A stretch of 64,000 nucleotides of DNA from Lepagella muris (GCF_004793975.1 NZ_SRYB01000001.1:186001-250000), one strand, 5' to 3'. Shown: positions 53,067 to 61,797, numbered from the stretch's first letter. The notes: a model not told the origin generated them from the letters alone. Program-made: numbers and translations.

Positions 53067-54536
53067 ATGAACAATAATAATGTAAATAAACTTTATCTTT
53101 TCTCGATAGTTGCTGTTGCAGTTCTTGGAGGACTGTTGTTCGGCTATGACACAGCGGTCATTTCAGGTGCAGAGAAAGGGCTTCAGGCATTTTTTCTCGG
53201 AGCCAAGGACTTTATCTACAGCGACACAATCCATGGTATAACATCATCCAGCGCACTTTTAGGTTGTATTATAGGAAGCGCAGTCTCAGGCTTTGTCGCC
53301 TCTCGTTTCGGGCGTAAGCCGAGCCTGATATTTGCAGGAATCCTGTTTCTCGTTTCAGCTTTAGGTTCTTATTATCCCGAATTCTTTTTCTTTACTTATG
53401 GAGAGCCTTCTGTCGAGCTTCTTGTAGCTTTCAACATTTACCGAGTAATAGGTGGAGTCGGAGTCGGTCTGGCATCAGCCATTTGTCCGATGTATATAGC
53501 GGAGATAGCACCATCAAGAATGCGTGGCGAACTGGTTTCATGGAACCAGTTCGCCATAATCTTCGGCCAGCTCGTTGTGTATTTTGTCAACTTTATGATT
53601 TTGGGCGAACACACAAATCCCATTATAGAAAAAGTTGGTGAAACACTCTATTCCGTTCATCCTTCTTCAGATATGTGGACTATTCATACCGGCTGGAGAT
53701 ATATGTTCGGGTCGGAAGCCATTGTTGCTGCGATATTTACCATTCTCGTCTGCTTCGTGCCCGAATCGCCCCGCTATCTCGCACTAATCGGCAAAGACAA
53801 TAAGGCTCTCGTCATCCTCAGCCGTATTAACGGTAGAAAAGTTGCTACAGAGATTCTTGATGCAATAAAGTCAACGGTTGAGGTAAAGACCGAAAAACTG
53901 TTCTCATTCGGTATCATGGTGATATTCGTAGGAGTTATGCTGTCGGTTTTCCAACAGGCGGTCGGTATAAATGCAGTATTATACTATGCTCCCCGTATTT
54001 TCGATTCGATGGGTATGGGAAACCCGATGGTACAGACGGTTATCATGGGTATAGTGAACATTGCATTTACTCTTGTAGCTGTGTTTACAGTAGAGCGCCT
54101 CGGAAGAAAACCACTTCTGATATGGGGTTCGCTCGGAATGGCTATTGGTGCAATCGGTGTGGCTCTGTCCAATATTTATTCAGTATCACCGCTTCTACCG
54201 GTAATATCCATTATGGTGTATTCGGCATCATTCATGTTCTCGTGGGGGCCTATATGCTGGGTGCTTATATCCGAAATTTTTCCAAATACCATTCGTTCTG
54301 CAGCTGTAGCAATAGCGGTAGCTTTCCAGTGGATATTCAACTTCATTGTTTCTTCAACCTTCGTGCCCCTCTACAACATGAGTATGGGCGATATGGGTGA
54401 TAAATTCGGACATTGTTTTGTATATGCCATGTATAGTGCTATCTGTATTATTGCCGCGATATTTGTTTATAAGCTCGTACCGGAGACCAAGGGGAAATCG
54501 CTTGAAGACATGACAAAACTTTGGAAGAAAAGGTAA
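53067..54536 (+). CDS. xylE: D-xylose:H+ symporter (sugar porter MFS)
   Basis: This 489-aa, 12-helix MFS sugar porter has the N-terminal GGLLFGYDTAVISGA, RFGRKPSL and RLGRKPLL loop motifs and PETKGKSLEDM at the C-terminus, all typical of the XylE/GLUT group. It carries free xylose across the inner membrane with protons. Together with the GPH transporter at 46528, the locus has both a monomer and a xyloside route. No perfect TAnnTTTG box precedes it, so it may depend on read-through from xylBA. Confidence 0.93.
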   Translation: MNNNNVNKLYLFSIVAVAVLGGLLFGYDTAVISGAEKGLQAFFLGAKDFIYSDTIHGITSSSALLGCIIGSAVSGFVASRFGRKPSLIFAGILFLVSALGSYYPEFFFFTYGEPSVELLVAFNIYRVIGGVGVGLASAICPMYIAEIAPSRMRGELVSWNQFAIIFGQLVVYFVNFMILGEHTNPIIEKVGETLYSVHPSSDMWTIHTGWRYMFGSEAIVAAIFTILVCFVPESPRYLALIGKDNKALVILSRINGRKVATEILDAIKSTVEVKTEKLFSFGIMVIFVGVMLSVFQQAVGINAVLYYAPRIFDSMGMGNPMVQTVIMGIVNIAFTLVAVFTVERLGRKPLLIWGSLGMAIGAIGVALSNIYSVSPLLPVISIMVYSASFMFSWGPICWVLISEIFPNTIRSAAVAIAVAFQWIFNFIVSSTFVPLYNMSMGDMGDKFGHCFVYAMYSAICIIAAIFVYKLVPETKGKSLEDMTKLWKKR

Positions 54537-54571
54537 TAGCTACATGAATGTAAATCCGGTATATGTCATAC

Positions 54572-54616
54572 CCGGGCATGAAGGTTTGATTTTTAATTAT
54601 CATCCATAGTGCCCGG
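54572..54616 (+). terminator. Possible terminator after xylE
   Basis: CCGGGCA (54572-54578) can pair with TGCCCGG (54610-54616) across a 31-nt loop, 35 nt after the xylE stop; a T-rich stretch (54631-54635) comes later. It marks the boundary between the sugar locus and the conjugative module. Confidence 0.35.
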
Positions 54617-54638
54617 TTATTCATACAATCTTTTTAAT

Positions 54639-55895
54639 ATGAACAAAGTTTTAATCGTTGAAGCCTCCGAATCCGACCGTCGGCTCATGGCGGGCTTGCT
54701 TGTCAAATCCGGCTATGAGCCGATTGCAGTTGAAAGTATGGAGGCTGCAAAGGAAGAGGTGATGAAGCTGCCACCCGGCGCAGTCATCGTCGCTGGACTG
54801 AGGTTCAGCGGCGGCACTGCCAGAGAGTTAGTTAACTGGCTCAAAACTGAGAATAAAAATTTCCCGGTGATAGCCATAGTGGAGCGTCTCGGCGATACGG
54901 ATGCAACAGATGTAATGGAAGACCATGGTGCGGTGGCGGTTGTCCAACGAGCGGCTATCGACAAGCGACTTCCGGAGCTGATGAAGAAGTATGTGCGGGA
55001 TGTCGAGGATGTAATCTTCGCAAAAGGTGGTTTGATTCATCGTCAGAGCAAGGAGTTCTGTGAGATAGAAAGGACTATCCGGCAGATTGCAGCCACCGAT
55101 GTCAATGTCGTGATTGTCGGCGAGAGCGGAATGGGGAAAGAGATGATTGCCCTGGAGATTTATCGACAGAGTAACAGATTCGGCAATGCACTCAAAGAAC
55201 TGGAAGCAGGTAGTGCGGCTCTCGTTGGAAAAGATAACCCGGAATCCGGGAGAAGCAAGACTTACAATCGGATAAAGGGTTACTTCAATGACACGAATGG
55301 AGGCACGATAATCATCAAGAACGTGCATCTGCTTGACTTCGAGAAACAATCGGTGCTACTGCATATTCTTTCGGAGGAACATCCCGATGTTCGTGTTATC
55401 TGCACCGCAGAACCGGAACTGCTTGAGATGGTCAGGGAAAAGACGTTCCGTCCGACCCTGTTCTACTATCTGCGGCAACTTGACATCAATGTGCCACCGT
55501 TGCGTCACCTGAAGGAAGATATTCCGATTATCGCTGACTATTACCTTCAGGGCTATGCGACTGATAAGGGAGAGCCGCCCAAACGCTTGTCAGCCTCTAC
55601 AATAAAGCTGCTTAGACAGCATAGCTGGCCCGGCAACATCCGTGAATTGAAAGTGGCTGTTCTTCTCGCTGCTCAGAACGTCAAAGGTCCGGTAATCAAT
55701 GCCAATGACCTCACAATCTGTCAGGCAACCCCGATAATGAAAGAGACACTTCTGCTTCGGGATGAAAATGAAGAACGACGGCGAATAGAGGATGCCATGA
55801 TACAGGCACAAGGCATCAAAGCCCAAGCAGCCAAGCTATTGGGGATAGACCGCAAGACCCTCTCCTATAAGATGCGAAACTACGGAATGGAATGA
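54639..55895 (+). CDS. NtrC-like response regulator with degenerate receiver and AAA+ domains
   Basis: This is a 418-aa protein, started at ATG 54639 (MNKVLIVEAS); an upstream GTG at 54609 is less likely. Layout: receiver (about 1-120), sigma-54-type AAA+ (about 135-350), Fis-type HTH (about 385-418, IKAQAAKLLGIDRKTLSYKM). The receiver lacks the acidic pocket (VEAS instead of VDDD) and the phosphoacceptor Asp (VIVAGLRF). The AAA+ keeps Walker A (GESGMGKE) but not the GAFTGA loop or the Walker B Asp-Glu (IIIKNV). It resembles RteB-type regulators of CTnDOT-like elements in position. It probably binds DNA but cannot act as a normal sigma-54 activator. Confidence 0.82.
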   Translation: MNKVLIVEASESDRRLMAGLLVKSGYEPIAVESMEAAKEEVMKLPPGAVIVAGLRFSGGTARELVNWLKTENKNFPVIAIVERLGDTDATDVMEDHGAVAVVQRAAIDKRLPELMKKYVRDVEDVIFAKGGLIHRQSKEFCEIERTIRQIAATDVNVVIVGESGMGKEMIALEIYRQSNRFGNALKELEAGSAALVGKDNPESGRSKTYNRIKGYFNDTNGGTIIIKNVHLLDFEKQSVLLHILSEEHPDVRVICTAEPELLEMVREKTFRPTLFYYLRQLDINVPPLRHLKEDIPIIADYYLQGYATDKGEPPKRLSASTIKLLRQHSWPGNIRELKVAVLLAAQNVKGPVINANDLTICQATPIMKETLLLRDENEERRRIEDAMIQAQGIKAQAAKLLGIDRKTLSYKMRNYGME

Positions 55896-55956
55896 CATCG
55901 CTATTGACACGCTACTGACATTGGCAGCTGACAGGCGATAATTCAAAGAAATTTCG

Positions 55957-55964
55957 TAATTTTG
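55957..55964 (+). promoter_or_regulatory. -7 box upstream of the candidate non-coding RNA
   Basis: TAATTTTG occurs 62 nt after the regulator stop. No convincing ORF follows before the terminator at 56142-56180, so the transcript is probably a small RNA. Confidence 0.5.
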
Positions 55965-55969
55965 CAGGA

Positions 55970-56182
55970 AATTAGACATATTGCGGCCGAAGAGTCGGCT
56001 GATTCTGATACACATCATAACATAACACCGCATTTTGTTCCGTATAAAGTCTGGTAAATTTTAAATGTTAGAGCAAATGCGTGATGCTTATGCTATGCGA
56101 TTGCATAGCGTACCGTCACGTTTCTCTAACCCGGCATTACCAGCGCCATTACGGAAGGACGTGTTCGGTGCGCTTTTTTTAT
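55970..56182 (+). ncRNA. Candidate structured small RNA of about 210 nt
   Basis: Between a -7 box and a Rho-independent terminator lies a long interrupted hairpin at 56051-56143: CTGGTAA/TTACCAG, GTTAGAG/CTCTAAC, CGTGA/TCACG and GCTATGC/GCATAGC, about 26 bp in total with internal loops, capped by the loop GATT. A smaller GCCGA/TCGGC hairpin precedes it (55985-55998). The long-rod shape recalls 6S-like or conjugation-control RNAs. CTnDOT encodes the small RNA RteR near its rte genes, so a transfer regulator is plausible. Both ends are predicted; I cannot name a family. Confidence 0.5.
56142..56180 (+). terminator. Rho-independent terminator of the small RNA
   Basis: AGCGC (56142-56146) pairs with GCGCT (56170-56174) with an inner ACG/CGT helix, followed by a run of seven T (56174-56180). 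Confidence 0.6.
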
Positions 56183-56339
56183 ATAAGGCTGTGGCATTAT
56201 TCCACATATCGGGTATGGTTGCCCCGATTTTCAAATTTAACTATCATTAATTCAGAATCTCATAACGCTATCTAATACTCTGAGAACCAATAATTCCATA
56301 GATTTAACACTCACATCGTAATCAAATTGTAATACCGAG

Positions 56340-56400
56340 AGGTTTATATTGCCGTAATTCCAAAATTATGTCTAACGAATAATCACGAATATATAAACCT
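56340..56400 (+). promoter_or_regulatory. Inverted repeat ending at the RteC-like start codon
   Basis: AGGTTTATAT (56340-56349) is the exact complement of ATATAAACCT (56391-56400), which ends immediately before the ATG. In RNA the 10-bp helix would hide the ribosome landing site; in DNA it could be a spaced operator. The rest of the 220 nt between the small RNA terminator and the gene shows nothing else I recognise. Confidence 0.4.
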
Positions 56401-57156
56401 ATGGCACACAACCCTAAACAATCCACTTGCGACGGAGTCGCGGAAGGTCATATCGAAACGACAGTCGGTATGACCGGGAAACACGACAAGTCTCTTGTCG
56501 AAGAGTCGCTCAATATCTTTATCCTGATCGAGCATGAGTTTTTCATTGGCATAGAGACCGGGGAACTTGAAAATCTCAAAGACACCTACACTACCTTCAC
56601 AAAAGCAATCGTGATGCTGTTTCACGGCAGCCATAACAAGTCGGAGGTACATTCGGCACTTATAGTAGCCGAAGACCATCTGACAGTCATCCTCGAAGAT
56701 TCCACGCATCTTGATGACAGCTTTCTCCGCTTTGTGGAGCGTGCAATAAAATTCATCAAGCGTTACATCGACCGCATAGGGGAATGGGTGAGGAACAATC
56801 CCAGAAACGACGGGGAGACGGCAATCGTTTCAGCCACGGTTTTGGGAGAAAGTATATCGGTCGAGGAAGTATCCTCTATACAATGGGAAGGCAAGTTCAC
56901 CGAGATTGTGGAACTTGTATCGGCATTGCTGATATCGGGCAATGTGTCAACGGAGACTGACGCTGAATTTATCAGAGGCTTCTTCAATCTGATGGGTATA
57001 AGGAAAACACTCAATGACTATTACAAGGCACTGAAAAAGATAGAGGAGAAACATCCCAAGACAGATGACAATCCCGGAAGATGCGTGTTGCTTGCCCGTC
57101 TGCTAAGGGACACGGAAAAGGAATGGCAGAACAGATACCTCGGCAAAGCGGCATGA
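56401..57156 (+). CDS. RteC-like conjugation regulator
   Basis: This is a 251-aa soluble protein. The C-terminal part (about 175-245) contains an HTH-like region and a motif FFNLMGIRKTLNDYYKALKKI that recalls the IxLxNYYRTFxEI signature of RteC proteins. RteC of CTnDOT activates excision gene expression during tetracycline-induced transfer. The N-terminal 100 residues carry a HDKSLVEESLNIF helix region of unknown role. It is convergent with mobC, whose stop lies 49 nt away. The family call rests on the C-terminus and position. Confidence 0.55.
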   Translation: MAHNPKQSTCDGVAEGHIETTVGMTGKHDKSLVEESLNIFILIEHEFFIGIETGELENLKDTYTTFTKAIVMLFHGSHNKSEVHSALIVAEDHLTVILEDSTHLDDSFLRFVERAIKFIKRYIDRIGEWVRNNPRNDGETAIVSATVLGESISVEEVSSIQWEGKFTEIVELVSALLISGNVSTETDAEFIRGFFNLMGIRKTLNDYYKALKKIEEKHPKTDDNPGRCVLLARLLRDTEKEWQNRYLGKAA

Positions 57157-57204
57157 AAAATCCGCAGTCATACAGACTTGCCGTATAACTGCGGATAAGA
57201 AAGA

Positions 57205-59172
57205 TCAGTCACTGTTTGCTTCCTGTGCCAGACGTACTTTCTCCTTCAGCACAATCTCCCTCACGTCCTGCTTCACTTGGTCGTAATTGTCCTGAATTGC
57301 TATATCCATCGCCTCCTTTGTCGGGATGTCGGTAAGAACCGGGATACGCTTGTATGCCTTTTCTTCCTTTGCAACGGCCTTCGTGTCCACGACAATCTCA
57401 GCATGAAAAATCTTTTGGTCAATACGCTCGTCAAAGTTGTCGCTGACTGCTCCGACAAACATACCCTGCGTCAATGTGGAAATCTTACTTGCCGGAATAA
57501 GACTATCCATCTGCGTGTTGAATGAATGGCTCACGTCCTGACGGTTGATGGATATGGACTGGCGTTTCTGGAGAACCTTACCAAAACGCTCCGAGAGTGT
57601 CTTGGCTGTCTCTCCGACAACCTGTCCGGAGAAGATATTGCCGACGGTGTTCATTACCACGGCCGCCTCCTTGTCGCCATAGTCGCGCTTTAGCTGCGAG
57701 AAGTCCTGAAAGCCGAGGCAAACGGCAACCTTGTTGCTTCGTGCTGTGGCGATGAGATTATCGAGACCCTTGAAATATATGGTCGGCAACTCATCTATCA
57801 CCACACCCGATTTGAGCATATTCTTTTTGTTGATAAGTTTGACAATTCGGCTGTTATACAGACCGAGTGCCGCCCCATAGATGTTCTGGCGGTCAGGATT
57901 GTTTCCGACACACAGTATCTTCGGATGCTCCGGGTTGTTGATGTCGAGAGTAAAGTCATTTCCTGTCATTACCCAATAGAGTTGTGGCGAAATCATACGC
58001 GACAGCGGGATTTTGGCTGATGCTATCTGACCTTGGAGCTGGTCCTGCGCCCCGCCTTTCCATGCGTCCATGAACGGAGAGAGATAATTTTCCAGCTCAC
58101 GGTATGATGTTAGTATCGGAAATATATCCTCGTAGTTGCGGTTAAGGAACTCAATCGCATGGGGAAAGGTGCAATACTTACCGTTCTCATAGATTTTGAG
58201 AAACCATATAATCGCGGCCAACAGGATAATCGGCGACTCCACAAAGAAATCTCCCTGCTTCTGGATCCACGTCTTATTCAAATTTAAGAGGATGGTGTAT
58301 GCCGATTCGTATGCGTCGGCAATGTCGGTCATGAAGTCCGGGTGTATCGGATTACACCTGTTGCTGCGCATAGGATCATCGAAGTTGATTACATAGAACT
58401 TTACCCCCTTCGGGTACTTGTCCTTGTTCTTCTTCAGATGGTTATACACTATTGTCGATAGATCCGGGAATTTGAAATCATAACAATAAAGCGCAAATCC
58501 TTTGTCAATCTGCTGTTTAAGGAAGTTATTGACCACCGCAAACGACTTGCCGGAACCGGGGGTGCCGAGGACAATCGAGGCGCGGAAGGGATTCACCACA
58601 TTTATCCAGCCCGAGTGCCACTTCTTTTCGTAGTAGAACCTTGTGGGGATATTTATGGAATAGGGATTTTTCAAGAGACGAGTCTCCTGCATGAACGATT
58701 CATTCTCATTGTTGAAACGGTCGTCCATCATGTTGTTCTTCAACATTCGACTTATCCATATACCCGACATCAGCATACCGACATATCCGAGTATGGTGGT
58801 TATGATATAGATATAGCGGTATCCGAGAGGCAAAAGCCATGAGTTGAACAGAAACACCACAACACCTATGACTCCCACAATAATTATATGGCGCCACGTT
58901 ATAGACTCGTCCTTTACCCCTTTAGTGCCGAAGCACGAAAGGGCAAGCATAAGCATTGCGAACAGTTTTGAGTTGAACGTATTGGTGAAAAGCCCGCACT
59001 CATTGTTGAAATTATTCAGGATTTTATCGACCACCATGTAGAACTCATTGCTGTCAACGGTCTCCACACGGGTAAAAAAGTAGAGATTGGCCACCACCAG
59101 CACGATGCTGATGGCCCGAAGAAAATCCATTATCTTGGCCAATGCCCTGAGGTCATCTTCTTGCTGACTCAT
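57205..59172 (-). CDS. mobC: Type IV coupling protein (MobC/TraG family)
   Basis: This is a 655-aa protein. N-terminal membrane helices (about 15-35, 62-78, 90-150) precede an ATPase with Walker A in LGTPGSGKSFAVVNN (about 200) and Walker B in GVVIDELPTIYF (about 460), plus CLGFQDFSQLKRDYG typical of VirD4/TraG motors. It links the relaxase-DNA complex to the secretion channel at the inner membrane. It follows the relaxase gene after 12 nt in the mobA-mobB-mobC order seen in CTnDOT-like elements. Confidence 0.92.
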   Translation of the reverse strand: MSQQEDDLRALAKIMDFLRAISIVLVVANLYFFTRVETVDSNEFYMVVDKILNNFNNECGLFTNTFNSKLFAMLMLALSCFGTKGVKDESITWRHIIIVGVIGVVVFLFNSWLLPLGYRYIYIITTILGYVGMLMSGIWISRMLKNNMMDDRFNNENESFMQETRLLKNPYSINIPTRFYYEKKWHSGWINVVNPFRASIVLGTPGSGKSFAVVNNFLKQQIDKGFALYCYDFKFPDLSTIVYNHLKKNKDKYPKGVKFYVINFDDPMRSNRCNPIHPDFMTDIADAYESAYTILLNLNKTWIQKQGDFFVESPIILLAAIIWFLKIYENGKYCTFPHAIEFLNRNYEDIFPILTSYRELENYLSPFMDAWKGGAQDQLQGQIASAKIPLSRMISPQLYWVMTGNDFTLDINNPEHPKILCVGNNPDRQNIYGAALGLYNSRIVKLINKKNMLKSGVVIDELPTIYFKGLDNLIATARSNKVAVCLGFQDFSQLKRDYGDKEAAVVMNTVGNIFSGQVVGETAKTLSERFGKVLQKRQSISINRQDVSHSFNTQMDSLIPASKISTLTQGMFVGAVSDNFDERIDQKIFHAEIVVDTKAVAKEEKAYKRIPVLTDIPTKEAMDIAIQDNYDQVKQDVREIVLKEKVRLAQEANSD

Positions 59173-59184
59173 ATTATTGAGGTA

Positions 59185-60510
59185 TTAAGGTTTGCGTCCG
59201 CGACGGTGCTGACGCTTCATGCGACGAATAAACGCCTCTTCATCCGGATTGTATGACTGCCCCTGTTGGAACAGGTCAAGTCCGGGTATCGAGTTATCAT
59301 CGAAATCATCAAACAGATTCTTCTGACTTGCTGCCGGCGGAGTCTGTTGCTGTGATCTGCTGTCAGGCCCGGGCCCGTTATTGCTCTCTGATTCTTGCCT
59401 CGGTTCTTGTCTCGGCTTTTGGTCTGTTGTCTCTGACGGCTGGGTGACAGGAACGGTCTGCTCTTGACGGGAATCCGGCTCTTGCGACGGATTGAATTTA
59501 GCTTCAAAAGCGTTGGCGGAGAATGTCTTGCCTAAACGTGAGCCGTTGAGGACATTGAACGTCTCGTGGTCGATGAACGTCACGCCATAAATCCTGCCTT
59601 CATCGGTGTACCTGAAAACAACATCAATATTCTTCTCCTTTAATCTTGCTATGAAATCATCTTTGCCGGAGCAATGGGCAAGTGCGTCGGCAACTTTATC
59701 TTTTGTCGGAGCGATATTGATTTTCTCTTTTGCTTTCTCATACTTGCCGTCAATAGCCTCTCGTCCAGCGAACTTGCCAAGGCGGGAGGCCTTGAACGGA
59801 GCCGCTATCGGTTTACCGTCTTCTCCAAGAGCGAAATATACCAGCCCGTGATACTCACGCCCGTTGACCCTGCCGTCGGTCTGCTCACATCTGATATTGA
59901 ACAGGCCAAGCACCGCGTTATACTCGCCGATGGTCTGGAACCGGTAGCGCATACCGATAATCTTCACCGCTGAGGCAACCTGTTTCTTCAGGTCGCCCGA
60001 TGGATCAATCTTCAGCAATGGAGTATCAGGCGTGACCTTCTCGCGCTCGGCGGTCTTCAATCCATACTTGCGTTCAAGTTCACGGGTTATCTCCTTGCTA
60101 CGGTAGAAGTTGTTCTTGTCGGATATGCAACTGCCGTCTGTCCGTATTCTCAGAGCCACGATGTGCATGTGGTGACGGTTGATGTCGGTGTGCTTATAGA
60201 CCATATAAGGCTGGTCACCGAACCCCATCTTTTCCATATATTCGCGGGCGATTGCCGTCAGCTGCGCATCGGTCAGAACATCATCGGGATGCGGATTGAG
60301 GGAGATATGAACCATGGGCCGCTCTGTCTTTGTCGTGGATGGCATCCACTGCATGAAGTCGGCGAAGGCACGTTTGATGTCAACCGAGCCGGAGCCGTCA
60401 TTGTAGATTTTGTTGGTGTCGAGCAACCGTCCTTTCTCCTTGTTGATCTTCTCCCCGTTGTAGCAGATGGCTCCGTAAAGCGAGTTGCCTAACGAGATTT
60501 TTGCGACCAT
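59185..60510 (-). CDS. mobB: Relaxase / mobilization nuclease (MobB, BmgA-like)
   Basis: This is a 441-aa protein. The N-terminal relaxase domain (about 1-260) has the metal-binding histidine cluster in HTDINRHHMHIV, MVHISLNPHPDD upstream, and a likely catalytic Tyr among REYMEKMGF. The C-terminal 130 residues are Gln/Pro/Ser-rich and disordered. It nicks oriT and pilots the strand into the recipient. The start overlaps mobA by 22 nt. Its presence with a coupling protein shows that this module is mobile by conjugation. Confidence 0.92.
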   Translation of the reverse strand: MVAKISLGNSLYGAICYNGEKINKEKGRLLDTNKIYNDGSGSVDIKRAFADFMQWMPSTTKTERPMVHISLNPHPDDVLTDAQLTAIAREYMEKMGFGDQPYMVYKHTDINRHHMHIVALRIRTDGSCISDKNNFYRSKEITRELERKYGLKTAEREKVTPDTPLLKIDPSGDLKKQVASAVKIIGMRYRFQTIGEYNAVLGLFNIRCEQTDGRVNGREYHGLVYFALGEDGKPIAAPFKASRLGKFAGREAIDGKYEKAKEKINIAPTKDKVADALAHCSGKDDFIARLKEKNIDVVFRYTDEGRIYGVTFIDHETFNVLNGSRLGKTFSANAFEAKFNPSQEPDSRQEQTVPVTQPSETTDQKPRQEPRQESESNNGPGPDSRSQQQTPPAASQKNLFDDFDDNSIPGLDLFQQGQSYNPDEEAFIRRMKRQHRRGRKP

Positions 60511-60914
60511 TCCTCGTCGAATTTTTGTGCCAGAGCTGCGATGTCCTGACTGACGGAGATAAGCCGAATCATCAGTTTTTTGATTTCTTCGAGTGCCGCC
60601 GACGCTTTTTTCTCGGTGAAATTCTGATTTAGCGTGGCAACAAGATTGTCGTAAGACACACCGATTGTACGGTAGAGGGCATTGAAACCGGAAAGTCTGT
60701 CGATGAAAATGCGGGTGTTCTCATCAACGTAGAAGACCTTGAAAGGCTTCTGAAAGAGGAAATGCTTGATGAAAGCCGCCTTGTTGTCGGCCTCCGATTG
60801 CTCGTACATGGCGAGAAAGCGGGCATTTTCCTCGGCATTGAACCGCACGACGTAGCGGTTCACGGAGGGGTCAACCTTAGGTCGCCGCCCTCCGTGGCTG
60901 GAGTTTTTACTCAT
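60489..60914 (-). CDS. mobA: Mobilization accessory protein MobA
   Basis: This is a 141-aa protein. I start at ATG 60914 (MSKNSSHGGRRPKVDP) rather than at 60980, since the basic GGRRPK start is typical of Bacteroidales MobA and the longer form adds a low-complexity leader that reaches the first inverted repeat of the oriT region. A short ribbon-helix-helix-like segment (NRYVVRFNAEENARFLAMYEQS) should bind oriT, followed by a helical C-terminus. It acts with MobB in the relaxosome. Confidence 0.82.
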   Translation of the reverse strand: MSKNSSHGGRRPKVDPSVNRYVVRFNAEENARFLAMYEQSEADNKAAFIKHFLFQKPFKVFYVDENTRIFIDRLSGFNALYRTIGVSYDNLVATLNQNFTEKKASAALEEIKKLMIRLISVSQDIAALAQKFDEEWSQKSR

Positions 60915-60970
60915 ATTATAGTGAAAAGGCATCGCGGATTGCCGTGCCGGAGCCGCCGCAGGCGTTGAAA

Positions 60971-61045
60971 GGTTCTCCAACTCTGGCGGAGAACCACACC
61001 CTCGGAGAGCAAGGGTTGTGAGGCACCGAATTTATTTCGAGTGCC
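60971..61045. other. Candidate origin of transfer (oriT)
   Basis: Three nested inverted repeats lie directly upstream of mobA: GGTTCTCC/GGAGAACC (60971-60978, 60988-60995), ACCCT/AGGGT (60998-61002, 61012-61016) and GGCAC/GTGCC (61022-61026, 61041-61045). A fourth small hairpin, CATCC/GGATG, follows near 61062-61075. Position upstream of the relaxase operon plus clustered repeats is the usual oriT pattern. I cannot identify the nick site. Confidence 0.55.
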
Positions 61046-61441
61046 CCGCAACATACCTTGCTCATCCATGTGGATGCTTGTGTATCAACGAATTTACAGG
61101 GAATGATCGAAGTTGAGTGCCAAGAGGTGCCGGTCAGACCTCTTTAAGCATGGAATCCATCGAAAAAAGCGTGGCTCCGGTGGCTGCGCCCTGCCTTGGG
61201 CGCGTGCGATTGCCTTATTAAAGTTACAAAAAATCTCTGACATGACCAAAAACCGGGGTTCCGGGTGTCGCTGAGAAGCGCGTGATAACCGAATCAAGAG
61301 CCATTAATGCCCCAGCCAGTTCCTCCTTGACCCGAAAATCATGCAAAAAAGGTGTTATTCAAAATCGCGTCACTTTGAGGCAACGCGAGGCGACCGAGTA
61401 CCGCATATCCCTGAAATTATGCCTGACGTACAGACATATAG

Positions 61442-61449
61442 TAACTTTG
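61442..61449 (+). promoter_or_regulatory. -7 box inside the gene-free region
   Basis: TAACTTTG fits TAnnTTTG and points rightward. The 475 nt between it and ParA hold two copies of a 23-nt repeat and a palindrome. Small ORFs there show no similarity I recognise. Confidence 0.35.
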
Positions 61450-61484
61450 CAACGTGGATATCAGCCAACACGTCTGCCGTCACA

Positions 61485-61507
61485 TTCAAGTTAATGTCTA
61501 TAGGAAT
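61485..61507 (+). repeat. 23-nt direct repeat, copy 1
   Basis: This is identical to 61617-61639; it begins TTCAAGTTAATG and ends ATAGGAAT. The copies are 132 bp apart in the gene-free region between oriT and ParA. Flanking bases differ, so it is a defined element, for example a protein-binding iteron or paired RNA leader motif. Confidence 0.7.
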
Positions 61508-61616
61508 GCTCGACCGCATGAACGTAATGACAAATGTCTGCACAATCGGATTCATAATTGAATAATCAAATATTCGGGCATACGCCAATGCCTGTGTACG
61601 TCAAAGCATCCACGCT

Positions 61617-61639
61617 TTCAAGTTAATGTCTATAGGAAT
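61617..61639 (+). repeat. 23-nt direct repeat, copy 2
   Basis: This is an exact second copy of the repeat at 61485-61507, about 285 bp upstream of the ParA start. Confidence 0.7.
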
Positions 61640-61777
61640 AACCGTATGATAGTTTTGACATTCGCACGCTAATGTAAACGTCCGTGTAACGGTACATTCA
61701 ATTACAGAATCAACCAAGTGCTAACAAGCACATTCACTTATCCGCTTGCACATATACTTATGCAAGTATGTAAGTAC

Positions 61778-61797
61778 ATTTGGCTACGTAGCCAAAT
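61778..61797. promoter_or_regulatory. 20-bp perfect palindrome upstream of ParA
   Basis: ATTTGGCTACGTAGCCAAAT is a perfect palindrome, preceded by a second inverted repeat, ATACTT/AAGTAT (about 61753-61768). A parS-like site or operator for control of the transfer operon is plausible. A 5-bp ACCGG/CCGGT hairpin follows near 61845. Confidence 0.55.

Noticed and set aside
56065..56275. Two overlapping small ORFs after the NtrC-like regulator
   Set aside because: They lie across the structured RNA and its terminator, which better explain this stretch.
61282..61565. Two overlapping small ORFs upstream of ParA
   Set aside because: No recognisable motif, overlapping frames, and they run through the -7 box and a 23-nt repeat; more likely regulatory DNA.
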